Assembly: GCA_015680685.1 (NCBI GenBank)
Contig: MNCI01006618.1
Coordinates: 53,423 to 74,659 of the forward strand
Source of the DNA: Gnetum montanum
Lineage: Eukaryota > Streptophyta > Gnetopsida > Gnetales > Gnetaceae
Reading direction: 5' to 3'
DNA length: 21,237 nt
Part shown: positions 1 to 10,729 of the stretch, one piece after another
Layout of the letters: each line of letters begins with the position of its first letter
Numbering within the stretch: the first letter of the stretch is position 1
Translations under genes and position numbers: made by a program
Notes under the pieces: generated by a model
Told to the model about the DNA's origin: nothing
The model's database searches: none
The model's input: the letters and a program-made list of their open reading frames with translations, nothing else

Positions 1-2109
1 TAGAAGAAGATTCATCATATGGAGTGGTAGGTCTATGATATTTAGAAGAATAGTAATGATGAGAAGAACTATGGGTTGTGGAGCCACTTGGGGATACTAC
101 TTGTTGGACATAATAACCATAGGGAACTAATTGATGATAAGGATATTATTGCCTTAGTGGTGGTATCCCCCACAACTATGGGTTATGCCACTTCTGATCG
201 TAATCTTGAGCCTAAGGTAACACTCCACTTAGATAATACTACTATTGGTAGAGTTGTTGTTGATAGTTGCCTTAAGGTTAAGACAACCTTTTGCGTGATT
301 GATGAATTTTGGATTCAAGGTATTCACCCCAAACTCTTGCATGTGTGATAGAATTGGGCAACATACCTTAGGATGGTCATATTGGCAAATGTCACATCCT
401 TCATCATCTTATTCTAAATTTGCAACCTCTTCTATTATTGTATCCTTATCTTTTTTATGATGATAGTTCTTTCTTGTGTCCTTCTTTCTTCTCTTTCCCT
501 TGTCCTTACTTCCCTATTCCGTTTTTTCTTTCATGAATTTAAGTGTTGTTAGGAACTTCTCATCCAAAGAGTCCCACATCTTATGCATCTTAGTTGATAT
601 TTCAATAATAACTTTTTAAATCAATAGGATCTTTCTATGCACAACCTCTTCTAATGGTACTTCCTCCTCTGGTTCATAAAGATAGGTCTCCTTTTTGTAG
701 ATGAAGGAATCCTTGTTGTACTTCTCTGCATTTTCTCTTTTTCTTAACTCCCTCTCTTATTTTGCTACCTAGTCGATGATCCTTTGGATTTTATGAACCC
801 TCATTTCTGATAATCTCCCTTGGGCATAAATCCCAAGANCAAAGGATCATCGACTAGGTAGAAAAATAAGAGAGGGAGTTAAGAAAAAGAGAAAATGCAG
901 AGAAGTACAACAAGGATTCCTTCATCTACAAAAAGGAGACCTATCTTNGATACTTATCATAACTTAGCTATGAACATATTTCAATTCCAAGGATTGGTAC
1001 CAACATTTTGCTTCCTTTATGAGTATACCAGAAAATAACATAAGTTTCTACTAGTCATTTTCAATGTTTAGTAAGGCACATGAATCATGAAAGGCTTGTA
1101 AATAATGTTATGGATCAACATTGTAACCTCCTTCAAGCTTAGGGATATTATTCATATCTAGTCATTTGATCTTGCTATTCCTTTGATGCTTGATGGGAAT
1201 GTGAATTACCTCATGAATGTTAATCATGCTTCTTGTAGTAAGTAATGGTTCATCATAGTCATCTTTTCATCGTGGCCCCTATCATGGCCATGTCTCCTAT
1301 GATGTAGCTTACTACATCTTCTATTATGATGATGTTTCCCTTCTTTTTACTTTAGTCTATGTTCTCTTCTCCCATCTCTATGATGATGTATTCTATCATC
1401 TTCACCTTACTGTTGATTATTTCTACTTCAATCTTAGTCATTGTCTTCCTTGTTAGAGATATATGATAAGAAACATGGTGAGGATGGAGAGCTAGGAGAG
1501 TTGTGTTAGCTTGTTTTCCTTCTCTAATCCCTTGGTTGTTCTCTTGCTTGATGACTAGGAGACCTTGGCCTTGAGGTTTGTCTAATTCTAGGTTTAGCTC
1601 TTTCCTTGCCTCAGTTGCTCATCAAGATTAAATGTAACCATTGGTGGGTTAAGTTATCTTCACTAAAGGAAGGAGGATCTTGGCGTTGAGATCGCCTTGA
1701 TGGATATTCAGTATTCTTTTTTTTATTACAATATTAGTATGATTGGAACCCTCTTACCCTTGTACGTGTCATGGTGGGCCTTGTTGAATTTTTGTTTTCA
1801 AAATTGGACCTTCATAGGTTGATAATCTCTGGAGAGGTGATCTGCCTCTTAGTACTTTGGGGCTATTGTTTCAAGATCCACCTTTGTTAATGCTACAATC
1901 AAGTGGCAACACAATGTTACCCTCTAGGTCTCTCCATTATAGCTACTCATCTTGGTGAAGATGAAAGTGAAGTCTAGATAGTATGGATCTAGATGAGTGT
2001 AGACCACTTTGAATTTTGAGGATACTTCATCCTAGTTCCTTTTTGTTCTATCATAAAGTTTTATAGAATCAACTGTAAGTGGAAAATTAGCCCTGCAAAA
2101 AGAAGACAT
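1..2109 (-). pseudogene. Decayed gag-protease remnant of element A
   Basis: Gag would form the capsid-like particle of the retroelement. Start: an ATG (2107-2109) beginning MSS, as in element B. Conserved landmarks in order are a WRDL(E/Q)GN segment near 1930-1950, the gag core around 950-1240 (matching 12830-13120), and a zinc-knuckle-like CDICQYDHPKVCC near 355-400. The segment near 160 matches 11964-12000 of B. Many stops and frameshifts are present, and the piece equivalent to about 12650-12838 of B is replaced by an inverted duplication between two N characters. The plus-strand open frame at 76-348 is an antisense shadow. The window edge cuts the remnant before the protease core. Confidence 0.75.
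679..947. repeat. Near-perfect inverted repeat bounded by N characters
   Basis: Arms 679-786 and 840-947 (108 bp each) are reverse complements with about one mismatch. The 53-bp spacer ends in an N at 839, and a second N at 948 ends the right arm. Element B has no inversion at the equivalent place. The right arm stands where about 190 bp of gag sequence is expected. The most economical reading is a mis-oriented gap fill in the assembly; a real palindromic duplication is the alternative. Confidence 0.9.
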
Positions 2110-2239
2110 CTTTCAATTTGTTCTTGTAGTATGCCTTTAATAAAATATTATTATTTTTTTCTAATGATGATTTGTTATGTTCCCATAATGATCTTTTTAT
2201 GATTTAATTATCTATAACACTTAGTGCACACCACATGTT

Positions 2240-2256
2240 CCTTGGCAATGGTGCTA
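2240..2256 (-). promoter_or_regulatory. Primer-binding site of element A (tRNA-Asp type, degenerate)
   Basis: On the minus strand it reads TAGCACCATTGCCAAGG, starting one base after the LTR terminus. It aligns with TGGCGCCGTTGCCGGGG, the complement of the plant tRNA-Asp 3' end, with several mismatches that are all transitions. Position and similarity to the better-preserved site of element B support it. Confidence 0.75.
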
Positions 2257-3044
2257 ATGATGAGCGGAGAGTATCCCCTATACCCAACTATATGAATCAC
2301 AAGCGTATACACCCGATCCGATCAAATTCCATGGAACATTCGTCAACTAGTATCCTAGATAATTGAGTGTTATGTTGCTAGTCATTGTCTTCCCAATCAT
2401 CACTTGTGCTATCTCGATGGGTATGGTTAAATGTGATGGAAGCATAAGATATTTTTATTTTTATTCTTTTTTATTATTAAAATATTAAAATAATAAATTG
2501 CTTGAAACATTAATTTCTAACTAACTATGGGATTAGGAGTAATCTAAGTTATCCTAAGCATAAAACATATGTTCCCACTTTCCATACCCATCCTGAACTT
2601 ATATTAATGTTGTTGGGTTACCAAAGTGTCTACTATTGGGTGTGGCAAGTATCCACTATTGAGATTACTAAATGTTAATATGTTATGCTTAAAGTGGTCA
2701 TACTCAGGCTCTTACAAAATAAAATATTAAATTGTTAAGTGTTGGAAAGTAAAGCACATTAAGAGTAAAATGTTGAAAATAAACTAAAGTACTTTAAGAG
2801 TAAAATGCTGAAAATAAGCTAAGTGCTAATCCAAGTACTACAATGGAAGAAATTAATCTCAATTTTATTGTTGTCATGTAGAAGTGTCTAGGTACATCAT
2901 GCACTCAAATAAAGCTTCACACAATCAACTTAATCTATGTTGCAAGCACCAAGAGGGAAAACTAGCTAAGTTTTATGGAAGAAAACTGCAAAAGTCTAGC
3001 TATTAGAATGACAAAAGATGCCATAAATGCGGATGACGTGTGCA

Positions 3045-3052
3045 TTTATATA
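3045..3052 (-). promoter_or_regulatory. TATA box of element A LTR
   Basis: The minus strand reads TATATAAA about 90 bp inside the estimated outer LTR end. This is the same relative position as the TATAAATA boxes of B and D, so it is the probable core promoter of the element. Confidence 0.6.
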
Positions 3053-3071
3053 GGCTTCAAGTGGAACGACA

Positions 3072-3105
3072 TTGATGCATATGCATCAACGTATCAAAGG
3101 ATACG
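3072..3105. repeat. Adjacent palindromes in element A U3
   Basis: TTGATGCATATGCATCAA (3072-3089) is a perfect 18-bp palindrome. It is followed directly by CGTATC-AAAG-GATACG (3090-3105), a perfect 6-bp-arm hairpin. A related TTGATGCATGC occurs near 3120. These occupy the place held by GATATC arrays in B and D. Confidence 0.8.
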
Positions 3106-3142
3106 TGGATGAGGCTGCATTGATGCATGCCTATTGACATAG

Positions 3143-3945
3143 TAGACAAAAAGACTATTTATCAACATTGTCCACTAAAACCAAACATATAACTTGGAAC
3201 TTCCAAATCAGTACCACTAGGCTAACTCATAGATTATTACAAGGTTGCCAGGAATTAAGACCACATAATTTCAAAGTTCATTGCTTAAAATAGAATCTTA
3301 TACTTATAGAACTCTATGTTCTTATCTCCTCTAAACTCTTTATTTGAAAGCTCCATGTTATGGATTCAATTTTAGTAGGGAATGTTGACTTCTAAAGTTC
3401 TAATTAAACCATATATTTTGAGGTGTACCTATATTACAATCATTGTGGGTTCTAGCACCAACTAAAGCATACCCGTTGCAAATAAGCAATGTACATTAAC
3501 TTGACATATCAATAATTTTAGAAACAGAAATGGGGCAGAAAAACAAAACCCGATGCGGAACCTACCATTCCAATTTTGGATTTTTCAAAATAAGTTAAAA
3601 TTTCGTATTTTAAACGAGAACATCCTTAAGGGGTCTAAAATACTAAACAATCGATTACATCTTGTCAGTTAATGCTAAAATTGCCAATCTATTGTTTGTT
3701 CGCGAGTTTTCTCGAGACAGAGAGGCAACTAGCATCAACATGTCTGATCCATGGTCCGTCATGGCTCCATATGTTTCCCCAAGCCAAGGCCATGTCCATG
3801 AGTCAATCAAGGTCAAATTGCTGGGTTAATTTCTCCACCAAAATATGTGCGCCCTTTATCAACTTGAAAATGCAAGATGAAGTCTGCAATTAATCTATCA
3901 TACCACTGCTAATTCGCGTTTGCGTTTGCGTTCGCCTGCAACTGA
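3143..3945. other. AT-rich stretch with no supported gene
   Basis: No long frame, RNA gene or transposon terminus was recognised. The 73-codon open frame at 3672-3893 has no family features. A short GCGTTT microsatellite-like run lies at 3915-3935, just before the first exon-like block. A promoter for the gene relic could lie here, but none is evident. Confidence 0.5.
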
Positions 3946-6900
3946 TGGGCAGTGTCATTTCACAAGTTTGTTAAATTCTTCCTCCAAATCTTGTGAGAAA
4001 ATGTTTTGACAGTGGATGTCCCATGGGAAACTTCATTACCAGAATTTGCTTTAAGTCACAAAGACCAATGGCAGTCCTGGCTACAAAATTAGTGGGTTCT
4101 GCATCAAAACTGTTCTGCATCATGTGCGTTGCATTTGGATATTGAGAGACTGAGCCTTCTTAGGAGTGGTTCCTTGAAACAACTGCCAACGGGGTAAGAT
4201 TTTTTACCAATTTCCTTAATTTACGGAATTTGGCGCGAATTAGAACTATGTAGAAGCAGCAATGAGTTGGAATCAGCTGCAAATACATTTGTATTGGTGG
4301 CATAAATTGGGTTTCAACTTTCAACTAGCTCATAGAAATTGCAAAGATTATGTAGACGGGATCAAGAAATTTAATTCAGGAACTTAGAAAAACCCTCGTT
4401 TGAAAATATAAATGTATTAGACGATACCGAACAGTATTGAGCTGGGAATTTATTGTTGTTATCCATTTACTGAGTTAATCTTTTTTAGCATTCTTGTTTT
4501 TCTCTTACTTTTCGAATGCAACGTGTTGTCGGGCATGACACTAGGCTGTTATATGGTGTGCTAGAAACCTAGAATTGAGTTTGCTATAGCTAGGAAGCTT
4601 AGTATGCATAAATGTTCTTTATAATCGATCACAAAATTAAAAGTTAAAATATCGAAAATTTGGTCCAATTGATTTCAGGCTAAAGGTCACCACGTAAACT
4701 GATTAGTTAACAGTGAAGGATATTGTTGCATGTAATGTATATATTACAATTATTATTATTATATATTACCTAGAGAGCACCAAATTTGCAGACTATGCAA
4801 ACAAAGCAGAGAAGATGAAAAAGGTATCTTTTTATTTTGCCCATCTTTGACTCACATTCTAATGAATTATAATATTAATTGTAATCTGCTGATTGTTTTT
4901 TTCATTTTTTTTACTTTGTTCAGATTGACCATCTGCTTGGGGCATTACATCAATGATGTGTTCAACTTTCTTCAAAATATGTTGAGGCTTTGTAACCCTC
5001 CAACAAATCCTTTGTGATTTCCTGCATATAATAAAAATTTCCAGTTTACAATTTCCCTTATGTTTGATTTTTTAAAAGTAATTTCACTCTTATTAGATTG
5101 TTGCAATCCAAATTAATGTTAATGCTTCACTACCATCTTTGTTAGCACTTCCGAGGTATGTTCTTCAACATAATCATTGATGAGCTCAAATCCCGTTAGT
5201 GTTAGAATTGGTGAGTCTAGTGTATGAATCATCTTAATTTGTCTGGATATGTAGGAATTAGATGAAGTTGTGGAAGCCCTTACCATGATAGCAAGACACC
5301 TGGAAATAGTGGTATTCACTCAGCTATTTTTGGAATCTGCTATTGCAAATATAGAGAATGACCATGTTGATGATGGATGGACTTTTGTGAAGTAATTTAC
5401 AGCAAAATGTGAGTCCTTGCAACAGTTTTTCTCATGTGCAGGGATTTGTCGATCTACATTGTAGAGCGTAAAAGAAATCCTCAATTCCAAAACGACCATG
5501 TCTAACAATTGTTCGGTATGCTTTAGAAATAAATTGCCTTAGAATTAGGATGTGATGTAGGTTAGCTTAAGTGGAGGGAATGACCATTGGAAAATGTATG
5601 TTTTTCAGATATGTACATTTTTCTATTATGCAATAATAAAAAGCATTCAAGGCTACATGATTAGCTATGGTATGGCACTTGTTTCTTTTGTTATACTATT
5701 AGCACATTGAACATGCATTCTAAATTTGATATTGTAGATATATCATGCTAGCAGTTTGATGAAATGCATTGTTGAATTGCTATTTTGTGGGATGCAATCA
5801 TATATGGGTTTATCGTAGGATGGGACTGGAACTTGTCTATGAGATGCTGACCAGTGAACTGAATCTTCATTGGATAATTCAATTTTCTCAGCTTATGTGA
5901 ATGAAAAATTTTCTCCATTGGTTAAGAAAATCATTTTGGACTTTCATGTTCTGGTGCATGGTTTTCTGTTTACATATTGCAGGTGCTTACTACTTAAGAT
6001 AGCCAAAGATGCCTGCTAGAAACTTATTATTCTTGATTGCCAAATTTTAAGATGCATCATTAATAGCCATTTTGATGAGCATTGAAGATTTTGGTCTCAT
6101 GATGCTAGAAGGCCTGATTCCAAACTGCTTTACCCTGGCTAGTTTTGTCTATGTTTGAATACATGTTGTTGAATATGTGTATAGCTTCATTTCAACAATT
6201 ATGTGTGTATCAAACATCATGCAAACAGTGTTGTTGCTCCTACATGTAGGAGTCTTGGTATTATGAACTTTTCTTTGCTTTGTAACAATCGAGAATTAGA
6301 TATTCAAGGTTGTCTTCAAAACGAGTTATCTGCATCAACTTTTGAACATTTTGTAGAGTGCAATAATAAAAAACTGAACAAATTTTTGAGACCTTTGCTC
6401 TTTCTAGTATGATGCTATTAGTTTGTAACTCAAATAAATCTTTAAGAAAGCAAGCTAATGCATGAGTTGTTATTGTATAAATTTGTTCTTATTACAACAT
6501 CTATTTTTCTATGGCTTTAAATTTGTCTTGAACTATTTATCTATTCAGGAATAGCAATTTGGTTTTGATCCTCATTGGTTTTCATTTTTTAATTTTCAGG
6601 ATGAAGTTTTATGCATGGTTGGGTTAATCATATGACATAAATACAGTGATGGGCAAATTACTTACCTTGACAGGGTTCATGGTGGTTGGGATTCTTTAAT
6701 CCTGCTACATTGCAAATCCTTCAAGTATGTTAACAGTACCATTGTTTCAGCCAAAGATAAATGATTATAAACAGTTATGACAAGTACTGTGAAAATGGGT
6801 GATTTGGAAGGTGATTAATTACATCCCATATATATATATGGATTTGCTTGGTATTGCATCCTATCACTAAGTATTTCTTAACAACACAAGTGAGCTTTAC

Positions 6901-7040
6901 AATGCTCTCATCAATGGTACAGGTGGGGTTGTTGTCATGACCAGATAAATATGGAATCTTTGCTTTCTCATCACTGCAATAAGATTGCTTTGGCTAGCCA
7001 GACTTTTGGGGGAGTCTACTAGGAATTTCTAAGAAAATTT
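3946..7040 (+). pseudogene. Relict multi-exon gene, unidentified (5' and middle part)
   Basis: I do not recognise the protein. Exon-like blocks were found by coding-looking frames ending at splice consensus sites. They are 3946-4193 (donor GTAAGA), 4774-4823 (donor GTATCT), 4924-5013 (weak GTGATT donor), 5255-5515 (87 codons, donor GTATGC), 5819-6138 (106 codons, donor position mutated), 6674-6724 (17 codons, no stop) and 6923 to about 7032. Phases agree from 4924 onward: 0/0, 0/0, 0/2, 2/2, 2/0. Legible fragments include ELDEVVEALTMIARHLEIV, FWSHDARRPDSKLLYPG and HHCNKIALASQTFGGVY. In-frame stops (two or three in the first block, two in each of the 4924 and 5255 blocks, four in the 5819 block, one in the last) fit CAA/CAG/CGA to stop changes. 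The join from the first to the second block needs a 1-bp indel. Stop density is only about half of random, so chance reading cannot be excluded; phase agreement is the better argument. Confidence 0.38.
6139..6673 (+). other. Probable intron of the gene relic
   Basis: AT-rich, with a polypyrimidine tract and CAG before the next exon-like block. The 69-codon open frame at 6203-6412 lies here and shows no family features. No mobile-element boundary is visible. Confidence 0.3.
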
Positions 7041-7877
7041 CTTTTTGTTTTCCTTATTTTTTACCATTTTAAATTTGAGTTTCAACATGTTTAACACAAA
7101 TTTGAGTTGTTGGTTGAACATGATAGTATGTCATTTTAATGGCAATTTGATGTTGTTCCTTGAACTTATACTTGTTATTGGATACAAAATTTTTGAGGGA
7201 ATATCAATGCAAGGATCACATTTGCAACTAATAAAAGCACTACAAAGAGGGCATTTATTCTATTAAAAATGTTGTAGATAGTATTTATAAAGCAAACAAC
7301 CAACTGTAGAGATCAAAAAACCAGAATATGTTATCATCATAGCCTAGCTTAATAGTGTTCTGGCAGCATTATCTTCACACCACTATTTCAGCTAGAGCCA
7401 CTATTTTAAATCAAAAAAAAATGTGATTACTCTGATATTTGTTTGAAGGTTTTTTCATATCTATTCTTTAGTATAATTAAAAAATATATCCACTTCTTTT
7501 TACATTTAATCATCCTACCCTTATCCCAACTAAGCATTAATACTCAAATCTTGGATGTCTTTGTTTATGCAGGTAAATAAATTGTCTTAGTCTACCTCTT
7601 TGTTGGTTCTTCTCAACTTTATATTTAAATTTGCAACAAAAATTTTTACTTCTAGAATTTCAGTTTCTACATCAACCTTAAATTTCTCATTTGCTTATTT
7701 CTCTTCTGGATATTTGCAACTGCTAGAACTTTTGTGTTGAAATAAGTTGTCAATTTCAATGCTTAATAAGATACTCCTATCATCTTTACATTTATAGTCT
7801 TTGAACTATGCTGAATTCAATTTTATAAAACTTTTTAGCTTCAAGTGTCAGTAGTGAACATTTTCCTGGGTTCTTTT
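7041..7877. other. AT-rich non-coding stretch before element B
   Basis: Probably the left half of the relic's last intron, up to the point where element B inserted. It contains homopolymer runs and CAG acceptor-like sites (for example near 7570), but no coding block could be supported. The 73-codon frame at 7045-7266 is hydrophobic and low-complexity and is not called. Confidence 0.4.
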
Positions 7878-7882
7878 AAGGG
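7878..7882. repeat. Target-site duplication, left copy (AAGGG)
   Basis: AAGGG directly precedes the TGATGAG terminus of element B and is repeated at 14910-14914 after its TCGTCA terminus. A 5-bp duplication is typical for LTR-retrotransposon integrase. Confidence 0.93.
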
Positions 7883-8406
7883 TGATGAGTGGAAAGGTAC
7901 CCCTACACTCAACCATACGAATATGAGCGTAACATGTGTGATCCGGTTGAACTCCGTAGACTAAGTGCCTACACACCTTCTGGAACACTTAAGGTTAATT
8001 ATTCGTTGTCTTCCCAGACTTACTTGTAGTTGTCACGGTGTATGGTTAAGTAAGTCTGAGGTATATGATTTTTATGTCTTTTTATGTTTTATCTCCTATG
8101 CTATTGAGTTGAATAACTTTAACTAACTAACTAAGTCTAAATTAACCTAGCGTCAGCATTTGTTCCCATTTACCGTACACACCCTAAACCAATGTAACCA
8201 TGGCTACTAAACGCTAGTCGTTGCTAGGATCACCACGTGTAACGCACATGCTCGAAGCGGTTGTACTGAGGCACTTAACTAGGAGAGAAGGGTTGAGAGA
8301 GATTTAATTCCTAATAAAGCATATAAATGGAAAACAGTAACAAACATTAAATAAAATCCTATTTAGCCTATTCCATGCACTACAAGGTTTATCCAAGAAG
8401 TTCGTC

Positions 8407-8412
8407 TTTATT
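8407..8412 (-). terminator. Polyadenylation signal AATAAA in element B 3' LTR
   Basis: Minus-strand AATAAA about 170 bp downstream of the TATA box. It is conserved at 14629-14624 in the 5' LTR and at 19947-19952 in the LTR of element D. Conservation across two families suggests that R ends near here. Confidence 0.5.
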
Positions 8413-8581
8413 GCCGTACACAAGCTTGTGTTTAGGTACAATGTCTGCTCGAATAAAGATCTGTTCACTCTAGAGTTCCTACTGCGGGCACATGGAAAAT
8501 ATTCTATCTCTGGAATGATCAATCTACCAGAGTTTCACTGCGGTCTAAGCCTAGGATGAAAAACAACAGAGAGCCGCCTCT

Positions 8582-8589
8582 TATTTATA
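8582..8589 (-). promoter_or_regulatory. TATA box of element B 3' LTR
   Basis: The minus strand reads TATAAATA, followed by AGAGGC. The same TATAAATAAGAGG context occurs in the 5' LTR (14806-14799) and in element D (19767-19774). Confidence 0.75.
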
Positions 8590-8607
8590 GATTTTGCGAC
8601 TCACCGT

Positions 8608-8671
8608 GATATCGCGTACACGATATCGCGAGGGATGCGATATCGCGGTGGCTATGATATTGTGTGATGTC
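8608..8671. repeat. GATATC palindrome array, element B 3' LTR U3
   Basis: GATATC at 8608, 8622 and 8639, then decayed copies GATATT (8656) and GATGTC (8666). Most are embedded in CGCGATATCGCG-like context and lie between the LTR end and the TATA box. Both decayed copies differ by single transitions. Confidence 0.9.
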
Positions 8672-8682
8672 GCGTCTCATCA

Positions 8683-8697
8683 TACCCCCATGACTAA
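8683..8697 (-). promoter_or_regulatory. Polypurine tract of element B
   Basis: The minus strand reads TTAGTCATGGGGGTA immediately before the 3' LTR, the position where plus-strand DNA synthesis is primed. The G run is short but directly adjacent to the LTR. Confidence 0.75.
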
Positions 8698-10449
8698 ATG
8701 AAAACTCATCCTCGAGTTCCTTACAATAATATCGAGAAGGTATGGGATTATTGACTCAATGGAACTAATGGGATGACATGTGAACAGATCATCATTACAA
8801 GACTCAGCAGAACTGGTGTTCATGACAACAAGAGTGAACACCTTATTACATTGACATTAGGCCTTAGTTGGCAGCTAAGAGAAAGAGAGAGAGAGAAAGA
8901 AGTGTTGCTACTGTCAACGTCAAGATTGCACCTTTCGTTGTTCATCGGTAAGTGTGCCATCGATCTTGCTTCAGCACACTCCATTCCAAGTGTTTCCTTC
9001 CAGATCCAATCTGTTGTTGTATGGTTACCATCTGCACACACAACATAGTTTTTATATTAGCAAGGGTGAATGAATTTCAATTCAGTTGATACCTTGCTTC
9101 AGTGAAAGGTCCATTGGTTGAGTTGTGGTATGGCTAATACGGATCTAGAGATATAATATTGGTGACTACCGAAGGTGTAGGGGTTAGGAGAAAATTGAAA
9201 AAAATTGGGCCTCGTACCCCCATGACTAATCGCGAACCTCCGGTAGTGATAGAATGGAGAAAGAAAAAGAATAAGAAAGATAGATAAATGGGGACAACTA
9301 TAACGTCGATGAAATGGATGTCAAGATGGAAATGAACAAAATAAAGTGGATTGCAAAAATGTTAGGAAAAAGAATTTAACTGGTGCACCAAAGAGGAATG
9401 TCAGTGGGTCCTCCCCAAAGTAGCCTTATGCCCTTAATGCCCTGACAATCCCACATTCAAAGAGTCCGTAGGCTCTGGGAATGTCATTGGGAACAAGAGT
9501 TAAAGTTTGAACTGCAAGAATTTACCAAAAAGAAAACAATGTATCAACCAAAATATACACTAATGATACAACCGGCAATAAGGTGAACAATGGAGAGAAG
9601 AGAATGGAATGGGATCTCAAGAACAAGGTGGTGTACAGTCCCTTGTGTGTTTCATGATTAATGTGACTTAGCAGATCTCATTCCAACTCCAGCCTCAAAC
9701 AAACCACTTTCAGTGACTTCGCATTAATGCATTCGGCCAATCCATCCACTTGAAGTAACAAGAATGCCTTCTCCAAGAGCCACCACCATTCCGACGAAAC
9801 GAGGAGAGAATGGGAAGCAAGAAGGGCCTTAGTTAGAGGGAACATTTTTATTTTAGTTCCATAACCAGTGCTTGTAGCCCAAATGATTATTTCATCTAAG
9901 GGGTGTGCTTTGAATTCTCACCAGTTTTTTATTTTTTTTGTTTTTTTTTATTTTTTGTGTTTTTATGTGTTTATGCATGAGAACCACACCAAGCAAAGAC
10001 TTTGTTATTTTTATTTACTCAGCTTCTCGATGATTGAGTAACGTCAGAATGGTAAGAAAACTCAAGAAGAAAACATCCAAGCACCCAAGAGAATGGCCAA
10101 CACAAAAGCATCAAGTTCCCTTGAAGTCATACCCTTTTCAATCCTTGAGTCCTTCCTTAGTTTGAGAAATGCCCAGTCACCGATTCATTAAAGTTCTTAT
10201 TAGAAAGGAACTGTACATTTCCAAGTGAAGAGAGACCATAGAAACTGGTGGATGATGGTATGAATTGTTTTCTTATTGATTGCTAATGTTTGGTTTTTAC
10301 CTTTAAGTCATGATGTTGATACTAAGGTATGTTTCTTTTGATATGGCAGGCAATGAGTTCACTTCATCCATTCATCGAGAACACTTATTGGTGAAAAACT
10401 TATAGGATGGATCACACACACACAAAATGATGAAAAAGTATAACGATGT
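8698..10449 (-). other. Non-coding spacer of element B
   Basis: No enzymatic retroelement motif is visible in either strand. Contents include a GA-rich tract (about 8877-8900), a second copy of the PPT-like motif (9215-9229) and a T-rich tract (about 9925-9965). The overlapping open frames at 8773-9048 (+) and 8820-9041 (-) cover the GA tract and have no family features. A spacer of this kind is usual in large non-autonomous elements. Confidence 0.6.
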
Positions 10450-10653
10450 TGTAAAACAAAAATNNNNNNNNNNNGTGTAAGACAAAAAATTGTAAAACAA
10501 AAACGTGTAAAACAAAAATGTGTAAAACAAAAATGTGCAAAACAAAAACATGTAAAACAAAAATGTGTAAAACAAAAACTTGTAAAACAAAAATGTGTAA
10601 AACAAAAACTTGTAAAACAAAAACTTGTAAAACAAAAACTTGGAAAACAAAAA
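10450..10653. repeat. 15-bp minisatellite inside element B, with N gap
   Basis: About 12-13 tandem copies of TGTAAAACAAAAAyk, with variation mainly at the last two bases. An N run at 10464-10474 interrupts it, so the true copy number is unknown. On the minus strand the unit reads as a five-residue repeat (such as FCFTS or FCFTH), giving two long open frames (10359-10688, 10372-10650). These are a by-product of 15 being divisible by three, not genes. Confidence 0.95.
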
Positions 10654-10729
10654 TTTAAAAAGAACTTAGGGCCCCAAATGATTAGCATAGGTGGCCATCT
10701 CCCTCATGACTAAGTGGAAAGGGAGAGAT

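Larger units (their letters stand above)
1..3142 (-). mobile_element. Element A: old Ty3/gypsy-type LTR retrotransposon, 5' portion
   Basis: Read on the minus strand this is LTR (about 3142-2258), primer-binding site (2256-2240) and a decayed gag-protease region (2109 to the window edge). It is collinear with element B from about 11880 to 14170, so identity rests on alignment by eye to B. The 3' half and 3' LTR lie outside the window, so no target duplication can be tested. Stops and indels are much more numerous than in B, indicating an older insertion. The outer LTR boundary is approximate because the terminal CA was not pinned down. Confidence 0.8.
2258..3142 (-). repeat. 5' LTR of element A
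   Basis: The inner end (TGATGAGCGG on the plus strand) lies directly beside the primer-binding site. The first ~150 bp resemble the inner ends of the LTRs of B and C. The middle contains a 35-bp unit repeated about twice (2761-2825) that resembles part of the LTR of element C. The U3 side has a TATATAAA box at 3052-3045 and palindromes at 3072-3105. The outer boundary near 3142 is an estimate. Confidence 0.75.
7883..8682 (-). repeat. 3' LTR of element B
   Basis: 800 bp, with plus-strand ends TGATGAGTGG and GTCTCATCA. It matches 14169-14909 with roughly one difference per 15-20 bases by eye, mostly transitions. It contains the GATATC palindrome array, TATAAATA box and an AATAAA signal. The 72-codon minus-strand open frame at 8304-8522 also exists in the other LTR, but it lies in R/U5-like sequence and is not considered a gene. 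Confidence 0.93.

Noticed and set aside
76-348. 90-codon plus-strand open frame at the window start
   Set aside because: Antisense to the element A gag remnant; the minus strand aligns with element B at 11960-12220, including the knuckle region.
4774-4880. Alternative frame resembling a reverse-transcriptase zinc-binding end (CRLCKQSREDE..FLFCP)
   Set aside because: Attractive motif and in phase with the first block, but the next block would then start at a stop, and no other reverse-transcriptase motif is near. Kept as an unresolved ambiguity for that exon.
5096-5154. Extra exon of the gene relic (IVAIQINVNASLPSLL-like) ending at a GTATGT donor
   Set aside because: Its phase (59 nt, ending in phase 2) does not join the next block in the ELDEVVE frame; left as intron.
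8304-8522. 72-codon open frame conserved in both B LTRs (also 14521-14739)
   Set aside because: Conservation is explained by LTR identity, and it lies across the polyadenylation-signal region of R/U5. No homologous frame was noted in the D LTR.
10359-10688. Two minus-strand open frames of 92-109 codons with FCFT repeats
   Set aside because: Produced by the 15-bp minisatellite, whose unit is a multiple of three and lacks stops in these frames; both also cross an N gap.
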